The translations under genes and the position numbers were made by a program. Shown in pieces: positions 1 to 9,225 of a DNA stretch of 59,742 nt. The notes under the pieces were generated by a model. That model was given only the letters and a program-made list of their open reading frames with translations. It was not told the DNA's origin and did no database searches. How positions within the stretch are numbered: position 1 is the first letter of the stretch; each line of letters begins with the position of its first letter. Source of the stretch: an uncultured Clostridia bacterium (GTDB taxonomy: Bacteria; Bacillota; Clostridia; Oscillospirales; Ruminococcaceae); contig CANPYR010000008.1 of assembly GCA_947588805.1 (NCBI GenBank), positions 1 through 59,742 of the forward strand, given 5' to 3'.

Positions 1-23
1 TCTTTTGTTAATCTCATTCTTTT

Positions 24-52
24 ATTATACCATATTTATTTGAAGAATGCAA
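24..52 (-). promoter_or_regulatory. Sigma-A promoter reading off the left edge
   Basis: On the minus strand TTGCAT (47-52) and TATAAT (24-29) are separated by exactly 17 nt. It points leftwards, away from the GH115 gene, so a divergent gene probably starts just outside the window. Confidence 0.7.
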
Positions 53-101
53 TAGTTTTATGTGAACAGACTCTAGCAATATTAACGAAAGGAGCAAATT
101 T

Positions 102-2936
102 ATGATGATAAAGCTTGACAAAAATACAAGATTTTTACATGGCAACGATACGCCGAAGGCGGCGATTATTGCCGCGAAAAACGTTATGCATGACTTTGAG
201 CTTATTTTCGGCGGAGTTTTGGAGATGAAGCTGGGCGACACCGCAGAGACAGCAGTTATTTTCGGCACGGTTGAGGATAAGTTAATCCTTGATTTGAGCG
301 AGCGCAGGAAAATCGACCTTGCGCCGGTAAAAAATAAGTGGGAAGTTTATTCACTTACGACGGTTTCCCGCCCGCTTGACGGCGTTGAAGCTGCGATAAT
401 CATCGTCGGGAGCGACCGCAGAGGTGCTGTCTACGGGCTTTATCACCTTTCGGAGATTATGGGCGTTTCGCCTTTTGTGAATTGGTGCAATATTCCTCCC
501 GAAAAGCGGACGGAGGTTATTTTGGATAATACCGACTGCGTATCAAAGGAGCCGTCGGTGAAATACAGAGGATTTTTCATCAATGACGAGTGGCCGGCGT
601 TCGGCACCTGGGCGAACAATCACTTCGGCGGGATAAACGCGAAGTGCTACGAGCGTGTGTTCGAGCTGCTTCTAAGGCTAAAAGGTAACTACCTCTGGCC
701 GGCGATGTGGGCAAGCGACTTTTCTCTCGACGGTCCGGGGATTCTGAGCGCGCAGCTTGCAGACGATATGGGCGTTGTGATGTCGACATCGCACCACGAG
801 CCCTGCTGCCGAAGCGGGAACGAATACTGCAAAGTGCGCGGAAAGGACTCAAAATACGGCGACGCCTGGAACTTTCTTACGAATCCCGACGGGATAACAG
901 AATTTTGGCGCGACGGGCTTAAGCGCAACGCCGGGTTTGAAAACGTCATCACAATGGGGATGCGTGGAGAGAACGACACCGCGATCCTGGGCAAGGACGC
1001 GACCCTCAGGGACAACATCGACCTGCTGCGAAACGTGCTGAAAACGCAGAACAGGCTTATCCGCGAGACGGTCAACCCGGATCTTGAAAAAGTCCCGAGA
1101 CAGATGGTTTTATTTACCGAAGTTGAAGAATTTTTCTACGGCGGAAAAGGCGTAGAAGGGCTTATGGGCGACACTGAGCTTGACGGCGTTACGCTTATGC
1201 TTTCTGACAACAACCACGGCTCGACCCGCACTCTGCCCTCCGAAAAAATGCGCTCGCACAGGGGCGGCTACGGAATGTATTACCACATGGACATGCACGG
1301 CGGGCCGCATTCCTACCAGTGGATCGGCTCGACCTTCCTGCCGAAGGTCTGGGAGCAGATGACGATGGCGTACGAGTACGGCGTTCGGGAGATTTGGGTG
1401 ACGAATGTCGGAGATATCGGCACGCAGGAGCTTGGGCTGTCATACTTTTTGGATCTTGCCTATGACATCGAAAAGTGGGGCAATAGTCCCAAGGCGACGA
1501 ATGAATACACGAAAATGTGGATAAACCGCAGTTTTGCGAACGCTTTTGACGATGCCGACCGCGAAAAAATGTTTGAAGCGATAATCGGCTACACCTCGCT
1601 TTTGTCGCGAAGGAAGCATGAAAAGATTAACGAGTGGACGTATCATCCGGTCAATTTCGGCGAGGCTGACGAGACTTTTTCAATATGCGAAAAGCTCTTG
1701 GAAATATGTAATAAGCTTAAGGGAAAATGCCATGAGGATTATCTCGGAGCGTTCTGGGAGCTTGTTTATTACCCAGTCTGCGGAACGGCGAATCTCATAA
1801 AAATGTGGGTTCTTGCGGCTAAAAATCGGCTTTATGCATCCCAAAATCGCTTGACCGCCAACGCTACCGCGGATATGATTCGAGAATGTATCGCCAAAGA
1901 TTACGACCTGACCGATGAGTATCACAAAATCGACGGCGGGAGGTATTTCGGCTTCGGAGCTTCGGAGCACGTCGGCTTCACGACCTGGGACGACGCAAAC
2001 AATCAGTACCCGATTATGCGGTACATCCACCCTGCGAACACAAAGCGAATGATAATCTCGAAGACCGACGACGAGCGATATGTCACCGGACTTTCGACCT
2101 TTGATCGGCGGCTCGTCTGGAACGACGCGCTGCGCCCCGACGTGAGCAGTATTGACTTTGACGTCACCTGTGCGGGAGTTTCGCCGATGAAATTTGAGAT
2201 CTCGACGGAGTGCGACTGGATATCATTCTCAAAAACGAGCGGAGAAGTTGCGCTCTGCGAGAGGATAACGCTTTACATCGACCGAAATAAGCTCAGCGGC
2301 AGACAGCTCGGCAGCTTCATGGTTCGCGGAGCGGATTTCAACGCAAGAGCGAAGATTTTCGTTGAGGCCGAGAACCGTGAGGACATTCCCGAAAACGTTT
2401 TCATCGAGAGCGACGGGTATATCTGCATGAAGGCGGTGAATTATCAGGAAAAATATGACACAAATGACGGCGGTTTCAGGCGGCTTGAGCCCTGCACCCG
2501 CGAGGGCAGCGCGATAAAGGCGTTTCCGGTGACGACTGATTTTATGAAGCTCAATGAGAAGCCGTATGTCGTTTACCGCTTTGAAGCGGCGCAGGACGGG
2601 GGGTATAATATCCTTTTTTACAGCGAAGCTTCCACGCCGGTGGTCTACGAACGGGAGCAGTATATTTGTTTTGCCGTGAACGGCGAGGTGCAGACGGTGA
2701 ACACCGTTATTGAGCCGGAAAAGCAGTTCTTTTTAAGCGCTCAGTGGAGCCGCGAAGCGACGGATCATGTAAAGATCACCGACGGCATTGTCAAATGCCG
2801 AAGGGGGCTTAACGAGCTGAGATTCTATACCGCGAGCCCGGCGATTGTGCCGGAAAAAATAGCGTTGTACCCGAAGGGGACGAAGCTCAAGGAGAGCTAT
2901 ATGGGGCCGAGGGAGAGCTTTATAAAAAGAAGCTGA
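102..2936 (+). CDS. GH115 family glycoside hydrolase (xylan alpha-1,2-glucuronidase)
   Basis: Product of 944 aa, similar in length to GH115 enzymes, which remove (4-O-methyl)glucuronic acid from xylan and xylo-oligosaccharides. Family-like segments include GSDRRGAVYGLYHLSE (about residue 104), YRGFFINDEWP (about 155) and a tract rich in N, W and G around residues 165-210 (NHFGG, LKGNYLWPAMW). The C-terminal third (from about 680) looks like the beta-rich accessory domain of the family. There is no signal peptide, so it should act on imported oligosaccharides in the cytoplasm. The start is the first of two adjacent ATG codons, after GAAAGGAG at 87-94. The glucuronate it would release is the substrate of the UxaC encoded at 11.7 kb. 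The family call rests on remembered motifs, not alignment. Confidence 0.9.
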   Translation: MMIKLDKNTRFLHGNDTPKAAIIAAKNVMHDFELIFGGVLEMKLGDTAETAVIFGTVEDKLILDLSERRKIDLAPVKNKWEVYSLTTVSRPLDGVEAAIIIVGSDRRGAVYGLYHLSEIMGVSPFVNWCNIPPEKRTEVILDNTDCVSKEPSVKYRGFFINDEWPAFGTWANNHFGGINAKCYERVFELLLRLKGNYLWPAMWASDFSLDGPGILSAQLADDMGVVMSTSHHEPCCRSGNEYCKVRGKDSKYGDAWNFLTNPDGITEFWRDGLKRNAGFENVITMGMRGENDTAILGKDATLRDNIDLLRNVLKTQNRLIRETVNPDLEKVPRQMVLFTEVEEFFYGGKGVEGLMGDTELDGVTLMLSDNNHGSTRTLPSEKMRSHRGGYGMYYHMDMHGGPHSYQWIGSTFLPKVWEQMTMAYEYGVREIWVTNVGDIGTQELGLSYFLDLAYDIEKWGNSPKATNEYTKMWINRSFANAFDDADREKMFEAIIGYTSLLSRRKHEKINEWTYHPVNFGEADETFSICEKLLEICNKLKGKCHEDYLGAFWELVYYPVCGTANLIKMWVLAAKNRLYASQNRLTANATADMIRECIAKDYDLTDEYHKIDGGRYFGFGASEHVGFTTWDDANNQYPIMRYIHPANTKRMIISKTDDERYVTGLSTFDRRLVWNDALRPDVSSIDFDVTCAGVSPMKFEISTECDWISFSKTSGEVALCERITLYIDRNKLSGRQLGSFMVRGADFNARAKIFVEAENREDIPENVFIESDGYICMKAVNYQEKYDTNDGGFRRLEPCTREGSAIKAFPVTTDFMKLNEKPYVVYRFEAAQDGGYNILFYSEASTPVVYEREQYICFAVNGEVQTVNTVIEPEKQFFLSAQWSREATDHVKITDGIVKCRRGLNELRFYTASPAIVPEKIALYPKGTKLKESYMGPRESFIKRS

Positions 2937-3046
2937 CGGCGGGTTGCTGAGCTTAAAAGAAGCAGGACTTACGTACCTGCCCGAGGACATCGAAAGATCG
3001 CCCGAAAAAGCTCATCCCAATCCCCCAACTTCCCAAAATAAATCCG

Positions 3047-3085
3047 ACCGCCCGCGCGCCGATTAAACGGTGAGGCTTGGGCGGT
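3047..3085 (+). terminator. Possible terminator after GH115
   Basis: ACCGCCC (3047-3053) pairs with GGGCGGT (3079-3085), followed by a T/A-rich tract. The loop is long (25 nt) and the T-run is weak, so this is a tentative terminator between the converging GH115 and SpoIID-like genes. Confidence 0.4.
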
Positions 3086-3094
3086 TTAAATTAT

Positions 3095-4096
3095 TTAACC
3101 TATATCTTCATTCCCGCCTTCTATTTCGACTCCGGAAAAGAAATGCTTTAAAATATCCCTGTAACTTTCCCCGCGCGCCGCCATGACTGCCGCGCCGCGC
3201 TGACTAAGCCCGACAAGACTCCCGCAGCCCGACGAGGTGAACGTAAATCTGTCGGTCCCGGGGCTGTAGCGGTATGTAAATCTTGCGGACGGGAGATTTA
3301 AGATCAAAGCAAATTCTTCGCCGCTGAGTTTATAGCTCGAATCGAGAGCGACCTCGCTCACGTACCCGTTTTCCTTAGCCTGAGTTATCTCTATCCACCC
3401 CGAAGGCTCGCCAAGAAGAATATATTCGTCCTCGGTAGTGGTAAGGCGTGCGAAGACCTCTTCGGAGGTGTAAGTCACGGTGACGGGATAGTTATCCGGC
3501 TCTTCCGACGGCGTTTCTTTCAGATACGGAACGTCTATACCCAAAACCGTCAGAGCGCTTTCGGTAGATTTCCCCGCCGAGCGGCAGAACGCCACGGTGA
3601 TAGGTTCGCCTGCGTATGAAATAAATTCCCCCTCGACCTCTGCGGCGATTTTTTTGTAGATTTCAAGATCCACGCCCTCGCCGTCGAAAACGATCCTCGG
3701 ATATTTATTAACGTCGCTTGAAACGTCGCAGCCCGAAAGGGACGAATCGGACTGAGAGGACAAATCGAGCCGGCGTTTGAGGATGTAAGTGTACATGATT
3801 ACCGACTGCGCCTTAAGAAGCTCCTCCGGGCATTCCGGCGAAAGCTGACATGCGACGGCGCCGGCGACGTAATCCAAAACGGGGATCTCGGTAATTTTCC
3901 CGGTAACGGCGTCAAGGTATAAAACGCCCTCGTCGGAAAATGGCGAGGAGTCCGAAGGGCTTTTGGGGATATTGAGTTCGGAGGAAGCGGGGAGGGATTC
4001 CTCGCCGACGGAAGCGGTGCCGATAAGCCAAGGTACGGCGGGGAAGATAATAAGGCAGACGGTGAGGGAAAGAAGCCCCTTAAAGAAGTTTTTCAT
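3095..4096 (-). CDS. SpoIID/LytB domain protein (sporulation-type peptidoglycan lytic enzyme)
   Basis: Product of 333 aa. An N-terminal hydrophobic segment (about residues 5-25) looks like a signal anchor. The SpoIID/LytB core follows: the YLDAVTGKI strand, LDYVAGAVACQL (74-85) and PEELLKAQSVIMYTYILKRR (90-109), which matches the P-x-E-x-L-K-A-Q-x-x-x-x-x-T-Y block holding the family's catalytic glutamate. Near the end is SLVGLSQRGAAVMAARGES, equivalent to the G-x-S-Q-x-G-A block. SpoIID is the transglycosylase that helps remodel the septum during engulfment. This gene is not next to spoIIQ, murA or other sporulation genes here, so it could equally be a LytB-type paralogue. The start follows AAAGGACA at a normal distance. 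Confidence 0.85.
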   Translation of the reverse strand: MKNFFKGLLSLTVCLIIFPAVPWLIGTASVGEESLPASSELNIPKSPSDSSPFSDEGVLYLDAVTGKITEIPVLDYVAGAVACQLSPECPEELLKAQSVIMYTYILKRRLDLSSQSDSSLSGCDVSSDVNKYPRIVFDGEGVDLEIYKKIAAEVEGEFISYAGEPITVAFCRSAGKSTESALTVLGIDVPYLKETPSEEPDNYPVTVTYTSEEVFARLTTTEDEYILLGEPSGWIEITQAKENGYVSEVALDSSYKLSGEEFALILNLPSARFTYRYSPGTDRFTFTSSGCGSLVGLSQRGAAVMAARGESYRDILKHFFSGVEIEGGNEDIG

Positions 4097-4123
4097 ACGG
4101 CATGTCCTTTCTTTTTTTGATAC

Positions 4124-4129
4124 AGTATA
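4124..4129 (-). promoter_or_regulatory. Extended -10 element for the SpoIID-like gene
   Basis: On the minus strand TATACT (4124-4129) is preceded by TGG, making an extended -10. No good -35 is visible at 17 nt. An 8-bp inverted repeat GTCCTTTC/GAAAGGAC (4104-4111 and 4136-4143) flanks the element. Confidence 0.4.
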
Positions 4130-4287
4130 CCAGATGAAAGGACGTTAATTTGTCGAATATGGAAGGGTAGAGCAGTACGGCATTTTAGGCAGGGCGCAGT
4201 AAGGGAGAGACAAGCAGAAGCTTGCCGGGAGCAAAAGCAGCGACCCCATCTTATGCAGTTGCTCTTCTTCACATGTCATTTCAAAAA

Positions 4288-4359
4288 CCTTGCCGAAGGC
4301 GAAACCTTGAAATTCTGACATCTGACTTCTGACTTCTGTATTCTTGATGTGGCCGCATC
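4288..4359. repeat. Intergenic hairpin repeat, copy A (degraded)
   Basis: Contains the small hairpin GCC-GAA-GGC (4292-4300), then AAATTCTGACATCTGACTTC and a further TGACTTCTG, then a shortened form of the GATGTGGCC hairpin (4346-4359, only GATG/CATC left). It shares about 45 nt almost base for base with copies at 16.3 and 36.0 kb. It ends 5 nt before the galE -35 box. The rest of the gap (4145-4287) holds no convincing gene. Confidence 0.8.
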
Positions 4360-4364
4360 CCCCC

Positions 4365-4393
4365 TTGACTTTTCCCTGCAAAAATGTTATAAT
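4365..4393 (+). promoter_or_regulatory. galE promoter
   Basis: TTGACT (4365-4370) and TATAAT (4388-4393) with a 17-nt spacer, 50 nt upstream of the galE start. Confidence 0.85.
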
Positions 4394-4442
4394 CCATAAT
4401 AACCAAACCACTCCGTCCAAAACAAAGAAAGGTCGATGAAAA

Positions 4443-5480
4443 ATGTCAGTACTCGTTACCGGCGGCGCGGGATATATCGGTTCCCATACCGTCTTAAGAC
4501 TCCTTGAAAACGGCTATGAAGTCGTTGTGTTCGATAATCTCTCTAACTCGAGCGAGGAAGCTCTTAAAAGAGTTGAGAAAATCACAGGTAAAAAAGTTAA
4601 ATTCTATAAGGAAGATATGTGCGATCCTAAAGCTATGGACAGGATTTTTTCGGAGAATCCCGGCATAGATTCCGTAATTCACTTCGCAGGTCTTAAAGCC
4701 GTCGCGGTTTCGGTCTCGGAACCGATCGAATATTATAAAAACAATATCGGCGGCACCCTTACGCTTGTCGAAGCCATGCGCAAACACGGCGTTAAAAATA
4801 TCATCTTCTCCTCCTCCGCGACCGTCTACGGAGCCGCTAAAGAGATGCCGATCACCGAAAACTCCCCGAAGGGCGTTTGCACGAATCCCTACGGCTGGAC
4901 TAAGTGGATGATCGAACAGATTCTCACCGACGTTCATACCGCCGACCCAGACTGGAACGTCATTCTGCTTCGCTATTTCAACCCCGTCGGAGCTCATGAA
5001 AGCGGACTTATCGGCGAGGATCCCCAGGGCGTTCCGAATAACCTCACCCCATATATCGCGCAGGTGGCAGTCGGAAGAAGGCCTCATCTCAACGTGAACG
5101 GAAACGACTACGATACCCCCGACGGGACCGGAGTCAGGGATTATATCCACGTTATCGACCTTGCCGAGGGGCATATCAAAGCGCTTGAGAAGATGTATTC
5201 GCTCAAGGGCGAAGTCAAGATCTATAACCTCGGCACCGGCAAAGGCTCGTCGGTTTTCGATGTGCTGCACGCTTATGAAAGAGCCTGCGGCAGGGAGCTT
5301 CCCTACGTTATCGCGCCAAGAAGAAGCGGGGACGTGGATAAGTGCTGGGCCGATCCGTCGCTTGCGGAAAAGGAGCTCGGCTGGAAGGCGAAATTCGATC
5401 TTGACGATATGTGCAGGGACAGCTGGAAGTGGCAGTCCATGAACCCTTACGGCTATAATCCGAAGCCGGATAACGAGTAA
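4443..5480 (+). CDS. galE: UDP-glucose 4-epimerase
   Basis: Product of 345 aa, the normal GalE length. It interconverts UDP-glucose and UDP-galactose with bound NAD. The Rossmann glycine motif is GGAGYIGS (7-14). The short-chain dehydrogenase catalytic residues are seen as SSSATVYG (123-130) and Y150-G-W-T-K154. Other family landmarks are the RYFNPVGAHESG segment (about 186) and GTGVRDYIHVIDLAEGH (about 228). It is transcribed alone from its own promoter, which abuts an intergenic repeat. No gal operon partners are nearby, so a general role in supplying sugars for cell-surface polymers is as likely as galactose use. Confidence 0.97.
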   Translation: MSVLVTGGAGYIGSHTVLRLLENGYEVVVFDNLSNSSEEALKRVEKITGKKVKFYKEDMCDPKAMDRIFSENPGIDSVIHFAGLKAVAVSVSEPIEYYKNNIGGTLTLVEAMRKHGVKNIIFSSSATVYGAAKEMPITENSPKGVCTNPYGWTKWMIEQILTDVHTADPDWNVILLRYFNPVGAHESGLIGEDPQGVPNNLTPYIAQVAVGRRPHLNVNGNDYDTPDGTGVRDYIHVIDLAEGHIKALEKMYSLKGEVKIYNLGTGKGSSVFDVLHAYERACGRELPYVIAPRRSGDVDKCWADPSLAEKELGWKAKFDLDDMCRDSWKWQSMNPYGYNPKPDNE

Positions 5481-5712
5481 ATCGGAGTAACAATTTTCCC
5501 GTTCTCGGGATGAATTATCGCGCCGAAAATGCGGGATTATAGATAATCATCGTTTTGTCGGACATAAAATGTAATATTTATCCAAAATATTAACAGAAAG
5601 TTTACAAACGGCAAGCAACTATTTAAGCTTTAGGTATGTTTACACTATTTTGTCAAAAAAATTTAATAAAACATTGTATATTTTGGCTATAGTAATTTTG
5701 TATAAAGTTCTG

Positions 5713-5757
5713 TATAATATACTTATCCAAGCGTGAATCGCTTAATTTAAAGGAGGT
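5713..5757 (+). promoter_or_regulatory. -10 element and strong ribosome binding site for the small secreted protein
   Basis: TATAAT at 5713-5718 (with upstream TG) and a near-perfect AAGGAGGT at 5750-5757, seven bases before the ATG. A clear -35 at 17 nt is not visible. The 100 bases upstream are very AT-rich. AAGCG-TGAAT-CGCTT forms a small hairpin in the leader. Confidence 0.55.
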
Positions 5758-5763
5758 ACAATT

Positions 5764-6024
5764 ATGAAGAAATTACTTGCTATGCTTCTTGCCCTTGCTA
5801 TGGTTCTTTCGATGACTGCCGTCGTTGCTTTTGCAGAGCCCGGTTCTAACGAAGACGAGACCGAGCAGGTTGAGACGCCTGTCGTAGAGGTTGAAACAGA
5901 GCCCGAGCCCGCTCCCGAGCCGTCTCCCGCTCCTGTTGATCAGAACCCGACTACCGGCGTAGCTCTCGCAGTTGTTCCCGCAATGATCGCTGCTGCCGCC
6001 GCTGTCGTTGCTAAGAAGCACTGA
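5764..6024 (+). CDS. Small secreted protein with Pro/Glu-rich linker and C-terminal NPTTG-hydrophobic-KKH tail
   Basis: Product of 86 aa. Residues 1-24 are a clear signal peptide ending in an AFA cleavage site. The middle (25-60) is acidic and rich in Pro-Glu and Pro-Ala repeats, like a cell-wall-spanning linker. The end is NPTTG, about 18 hydrophobic residues and KKH. That is the layout of a sortase substrate (motif, membrane segment, positive tail), but the motif is not LPxTG. No folded domain remains, so the mature protein would be almost only linker. The strong Shine-Dalgarno sequence and the clear terminator suggest high expression. Function unknown; it may be a stub related to longer surface proteins. 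Confidence 0.8.
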   Translation: MKKLLAMLLALAMVLSMTAVVAFAEPGSNEDETEQVETPVVEVETEPEPAPEPSPAPVDQNPTTGVALAVVPAMIAAAAAVVAKKH

Positions 6025-6054
6025 TATCGAGACTGATATTTTATAGCGAAAATT

Positions 6055-6083
6055 CCCGATCACCTGAGTGGTCGGGTTTTTTT
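6055..6083 (+). terminator. Intrinsic terminator
   Basis: CCCGATCAC (6055-6063) pairs with GTGGTCGGG (6068-6076) around a CTGA loop, followed by seven T. It ends the small secreted-protein transcript. Confidence 0.9.
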
Positions 6084-6236
6084 GGCATTTCTGAAAATGG
6101 CTGTCGGAAGCCTGAATTTTGTTCTTAGTTTTTTTATATCCGGCGCTTCGATTTGGTCCGTTCGGCTAAATAATCAAGAAATCGGCAGGTTTAAATATTA
6201 AATCCTACAATATTATTAAAACGCGGTAAAATCCGG

Positions 6237-6265
6237 TTGACTTTGGGAGAAAAGGGTGATAGAAT
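6237..6265 (+). promoter_or_regulatory. fhs promoter
   Basis: TTGACT (6237-6242) and TAGAAT (6260-6265) with a 17-nt spacer, 40 nt before the fhs start. AGGAGGTC at 6291-6298 is the ribosome binding site. The 150 nt between the previous terminator and this promoter hold nothing recognisable. Confidence 0.8.
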
Positions 6266-6304
6266 GAAGATACAGAACACGAAATTTTTTAGGAGGTCAT
6301 ATTT

Positions 6305-7972
6305 ATGCATCTTTCCGACATTGAAATCGCGCAGAGGGCTGAGATGAAGCCGATAACCGAGATCGCAAAGAGCGCGGGGATAGATCCCGAGATACTCGAG
6401 CAGTACGGAAAATACAAGGCTAAGCTCGACACGAAGCTCATACCGGAGCGCAAAAACGGCAAGCTCGTTCTGGTGACTGCGATAACGCCGACTCCCGCGG
6501 GAGAGGGTAAGACCACCACGACCATAGGTCTTGCGGACGGATTAAGAAGAATAGGGAAAAATTCCGTAGTCGCGCTGAGAGAGCCGTCCTTAGGGCCTGT
6601 TTTCGGGATAAAGGGAGGAGCCGCCGGAGGAGGATACGCGCAGGTAGTTCCGATGGAGGATATAAACCTCCACTTTACCGGAGACTTTCACGCGATCGGG
6701 GCCGCTAACAATCTTTTAGCGGCGATGCTCGATAATCATATCTACCAGGGAAACGCGCTTAATATCGATCCGAGAAGGATAACCTGGAAGCGCTGCGTAG
6801 ATATGAACGACCGCCAGCTGAGATATGTGACAGACGGTCTCGGCGGCAAGGCGAACGGCACTCCGCGCGAGGACGGATATGATATAACCGTCGCGAGCGA
6901 GATAATGGCGATTTTTTGTCTGGCTTCGGATATAGACGATCTTAAGGCGAGACTTTCAAGGATAATCGTAGGATACACCTACGACGATAAGCCGGTCACG
7001 GCGGGAGATCTCAAGGCGGTAGGAGCTATGACCGCGCTCCTAAAGGACGCTATCAAGCCGAATCTCGTGCAGACTCTTGAAGGCACACCGGCGATAGTTC
7101 ACGGCGGTCCGTTTGCAAATATCGCCCACGGCTGCAACTCGGTAATAGCGACAAAGACCGCGCTAAAGCTTGGGGATTATGCGATAACCGAAGCGGGCTT
7201 CGGAGCGGATCTCGGAGCGGAGAAGTTTTTGGATATAAAGTGCAGAATGGCGGGACTTACTCCGGACGCGGTGGTAATTGTCGCCACGGTCCGCGCGCTA
7301 AAGATGCACGGAGGGGTTCCGAAGACGGAGCTCGGCGCGGAAAATCTCGAAGCGCTTGAAAAGGGTCTTCCGAATCTTTTAAGGCACGTTTCAAACATCA
7401 AAAACGTATACGGGCTTCCTGCGGTGGTCGCTGTGAACAAATTCCCGACCGATACCGAAGCCGAGACGGAGCTTGTAATCAAAAAGTGCGCCGAGTACGG
7501 AGTCAAGGCGATTCTTTCGGACGTCTGGGCGAAGGGAGGAGAAGGAGGAGTAGAGCTTGCAAACGAAGTCGTAAGGCTTTGCAGCGAAGAGACTCCCGAT
7601 TTCAGATTCTCTTACGAGCTCGATCTTCCCATAGAGAAGAAGATAGAAGCGGTAGTAAGGAAGGTATACGGCGGCGAAGGCATAACGATCCTCCCCGCGG
7701 CTCAGAAGGAGCTTGCAAAGCTCACTGCTCTCGGCTTTGACAAATGCCCGGTATGTATCGCGAAAACGCAGTACAGCTTCTCGGACGATCCCACGAAGCT
7801 TGGCGCGCCAGAGGGCTTCACGGTAACGGTAAAGACGGCTAAGGTTTCAGCCGGCGCGGGATTTGTGGTCGCGCTCACGGGAGATATCCTGACTATGCCG
7901 GGCTTACCGAAGGTACCGGCCGCGGAGAAGATAGACGTGGATTCAAACGGAGTTATTTCGGGGCTGTTCTGA
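6305..7972 (+). CDS. fhs: Formate--tetrahydrofolate ligase
   Basis: Product of 555 aa, the standard size. It makes 10-formyl-THF from formate, THF and ATP, the entry of formate into one-carbon metabolism and the first folate step of the methyl branch of the acetyl-CoA pathway. The nucleotide-binding loop [12 protein letters not shown] covers residues 62-73. Family blocks such as [22 protein letters not shown] (about 97-118, glycine-rich) and [19 protein letters not shown] (about 157) are intact. It is monocistronic, between two terminators. No folD, fchA or other Wood-Ljungdahl genes are in the window, so its role is most safely described as C1/purine metabolism. Confidence 0.97.
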   Translation: MHLSDIEIAQRAEMKPITEIAKSAGIDPEILEQYGKYKAKLDTKLIPERKNGKLVLVTAITPTPAGEGKTTTTIGLADGLRRIGKNSVVALREPSLGPVFGIKGGAAGGGYAQVVPMEDINLHFTGDFHAIGAANNLLAAMLDNHIYQGNALNIDPRRITWKRCVDMNDRQLRYVTDGLGGKANGTPREDGYDITVASEIMAIFCLASDIDDLKARLSRIIVGYTYDDKPVTAGDLKAVGAMTALLKDAIKPNLVQTLEGTPAIVHGGPFANIAHGCNSVIATKTALKLGDYAITEAGFGADLGAEKFLDIKCRMAGLTPDAVVIVATVRALKMHGGVPKTELGAENLEALEKGLPNLLRHVSNIKNVYGLPAVVAVNKFPTDTEAETELVIKKCAEYGVKAILSDVWAKGGEGGVELANEVVRLCSEETPDFRFSYELDLPIEKKIEAVVRKVYGGEGITILPAAQKELAKLTALGFDKCPVCIAKTQYSFSDDPTKLGAPEGFTVTVKTAKVSAGAGFVVALTGDILTMPGLPKVPAAEKIDVDSNGVISGLF

Positions 7973-7998
7973 TTTGACTGGATTAAATATTTAATGTT

Positions 7999-8034
7999 CC
8001 CACCCCGGGCGGGCTGCTCGGGGTGGGGTTTTAT
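7999..8034 (+). terminator. fhs terminator
   Basis: CCCACCCCG (7999-8007) pairs perfectly with CGGGGTGGG (8019-8027), followed by G and a T-run. Confidence 0.85.
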
Positions 8035-8248
8035 ACTACCCAGGCTTGGCGGCTGCTTCCGGGGGTAAGACAAGCAGCATGTCATTAAGAGCGAACACCG
8101 CGCTTTGCCTTTATCGCGCCGTGGTGCAGCGTAGATAGACAAAGTTAAATTATTCTGACTTCTTACCTTCTCAATCCTGTTTTCTAATAGCTGCGGAAAG
8201 TTTTCCCGCCCTCCCACGCAAATCCCGCCGCAGCTTCTTAAATCCCCC
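8035..8248. other. Intergenic stretch with inverted repeats
   Basis: No gene supported. It holds an inverted repeat GCTGCTT/AAGCAGC (about 8051-8077) and AGCTGCGG/CCGCAGCT (8189-8196 and 8228-8235). The inner part of the second contains GCAAATCCCGCCGC, close to GCAAATCTCGCCGC at 11.0 kb and GCGAATCTCGCCGC at 30.0 kb, so it may be a diverged member of that repeat. Confidence 0.5.
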
Positions 8249-8277
8249 TTGCATTTTCCCTCCGCATATGCTATAAT
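8249..8277 (+). promoter_or_regulatory. Promoter of the CE1-type esterase gene
   Basis: TTGCAT (8249-8254) and TATAAT (8272-8277) with a 17-nt spacer, preceded by a run of C. It also probably serves the GH39 gene downstream. Confidence 0.85.
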
Positions 8278-8319
8278 AAACATACGTACACGCGCAAGAT
8301 TTTACTTAGGAGGAATATT

Positions 8320-9147
8320 ATGAAAGACCTTGAAAAGATTATTACACTCGACGTTCCGGAAAAGTACACCGAAAGGCGGGAGGGGATCAGATATCCGGAA
8401 TTTAAAATGTACGAATACTACTCCCGCACGGCCGATCGGAAGACGAATATCAACATCCTCCTTCCGGTCGACTATTCCGAAGAGAAAAAGTACCCAGTGC
8501 TCTATATCTTACACGGATATTTCGACGACGAGACCTGGATGGCGCGCGATTGCGTAAAGATCCCGGAGATTCTTACAAATCTTGTAAACGACGGCCTTGC
8601 AAAGGAAATGATCGTCGTGCTGCCTTATATTTACTGCTCGAAGGAGCTCAAGGTCCTCACGGGTATGGATTTGAAGAACTCTCTTAACTATGATAACTTT
8701 ATAAACGACTTTGTTTTGGATGTTATCCCGTTTGTTGACGGCAATTTCTCGGTCGCCGAGGGCCGCTGGAACAGAGCGCTCACCGGTTTTTCGATGGGCG
8801 GCAGAGAGTCGCTTTTCATCGGCTTTAAACATCCGGAGCTTTTCGGTTATCTCGGAGCTGTGGATCCCGCGCCGGGTATCCTTCCTATTCCGGAATCTCC
8901 CGCTCATCCCGGACAGATGTCGCGTGAGGAGATGAAGTTCGGAGAATTTGTTCCGAAGGTGGTATTTGTGGGCGCGGCTGCTCCCGCACCTGCGGACGGG
9001 GATTCACCGGCAAATTATAACGCGGTGATGACTAAAAACGGAGTCGAGCATATCTGGCAGAGCATGGCGGGACTTCGTCACTGCGAGGAGATAGTTAAGC
9101 CGCATCTTTACAACTTCTTCCGTATGATATTCGGAGCCGAGGACTGA
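8320..9147 (+). CDS. CE1/esterase-D-type carbohydrate esterase
   Basis: Product of 275 aa with an alpha/beta-hydrolase fold. Landmarks are YPVLYILHGYFDD (58-70, oxyanion region), the nucleophile elbow GFSMGG with Ser158, and a likely catalytic His in GLRHCEEIVKPHLYNFF near the C-terminus. This pattern fits putative esterases of carbohydrate esterase family 1 (acetyl-xylan, feruloyl). There is no signal peptide, so it should act inside the cell. The GH39 beta-xylosidase gene starts 78 bp downstream, which supports a role in removing acetyl or feruloyl groups from xylo-oligosaccharides. Esterase D (S-formylglutathione hydrolase) is a relative, but the neighbours argue against that role. The start follows AGGAGGA at a normal distance. 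Confidence 0.85.
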   Translation: MKDLEKIITLDVPEKYTERREGIRYPEFKMYEYYSRTADRKTNINILLPVDYSEEKKYPVLYILHGYFDDETWMARDCVKIPEILTNLVNDGLAKEMIVVLPYIYCSKELKVLTGMDLKNSLNYDNFINDFVLDVIPFVDGNFSVAEGRWNRALTGFSMGGRESLFIGFKHPELFGYLGAVDPAPGILPIPESPAHPGQMSREEMKFGEFVPKVVFVGAAAPAPADGDSPANYNAVMTKNGVEHIWQSMAGLRHCEEIVKPHLYNFFRMIFGAED

Positions 9148-9225
9148 AAAGGGCAGGGGATAGACAGAATTTTTTGGAGAGTAGCGCCGAATGCGCCGAA
9201 AATAAATTTACTTGGGAGGTTAATC

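Noticed and set aside
4145-4420. 91-codon frame on the minus strand before galE
   Set aside because: It runs through the hairpin repeat and the galE promoter, and its protein similarity to frames at 16.2 kb and 36 kb comes only from the repeat DNA.
6084-6304. Folate riboswitch before fhs
   Set aside because: No recognisable THF aptamer; a simple promoter and short leader explain the region.
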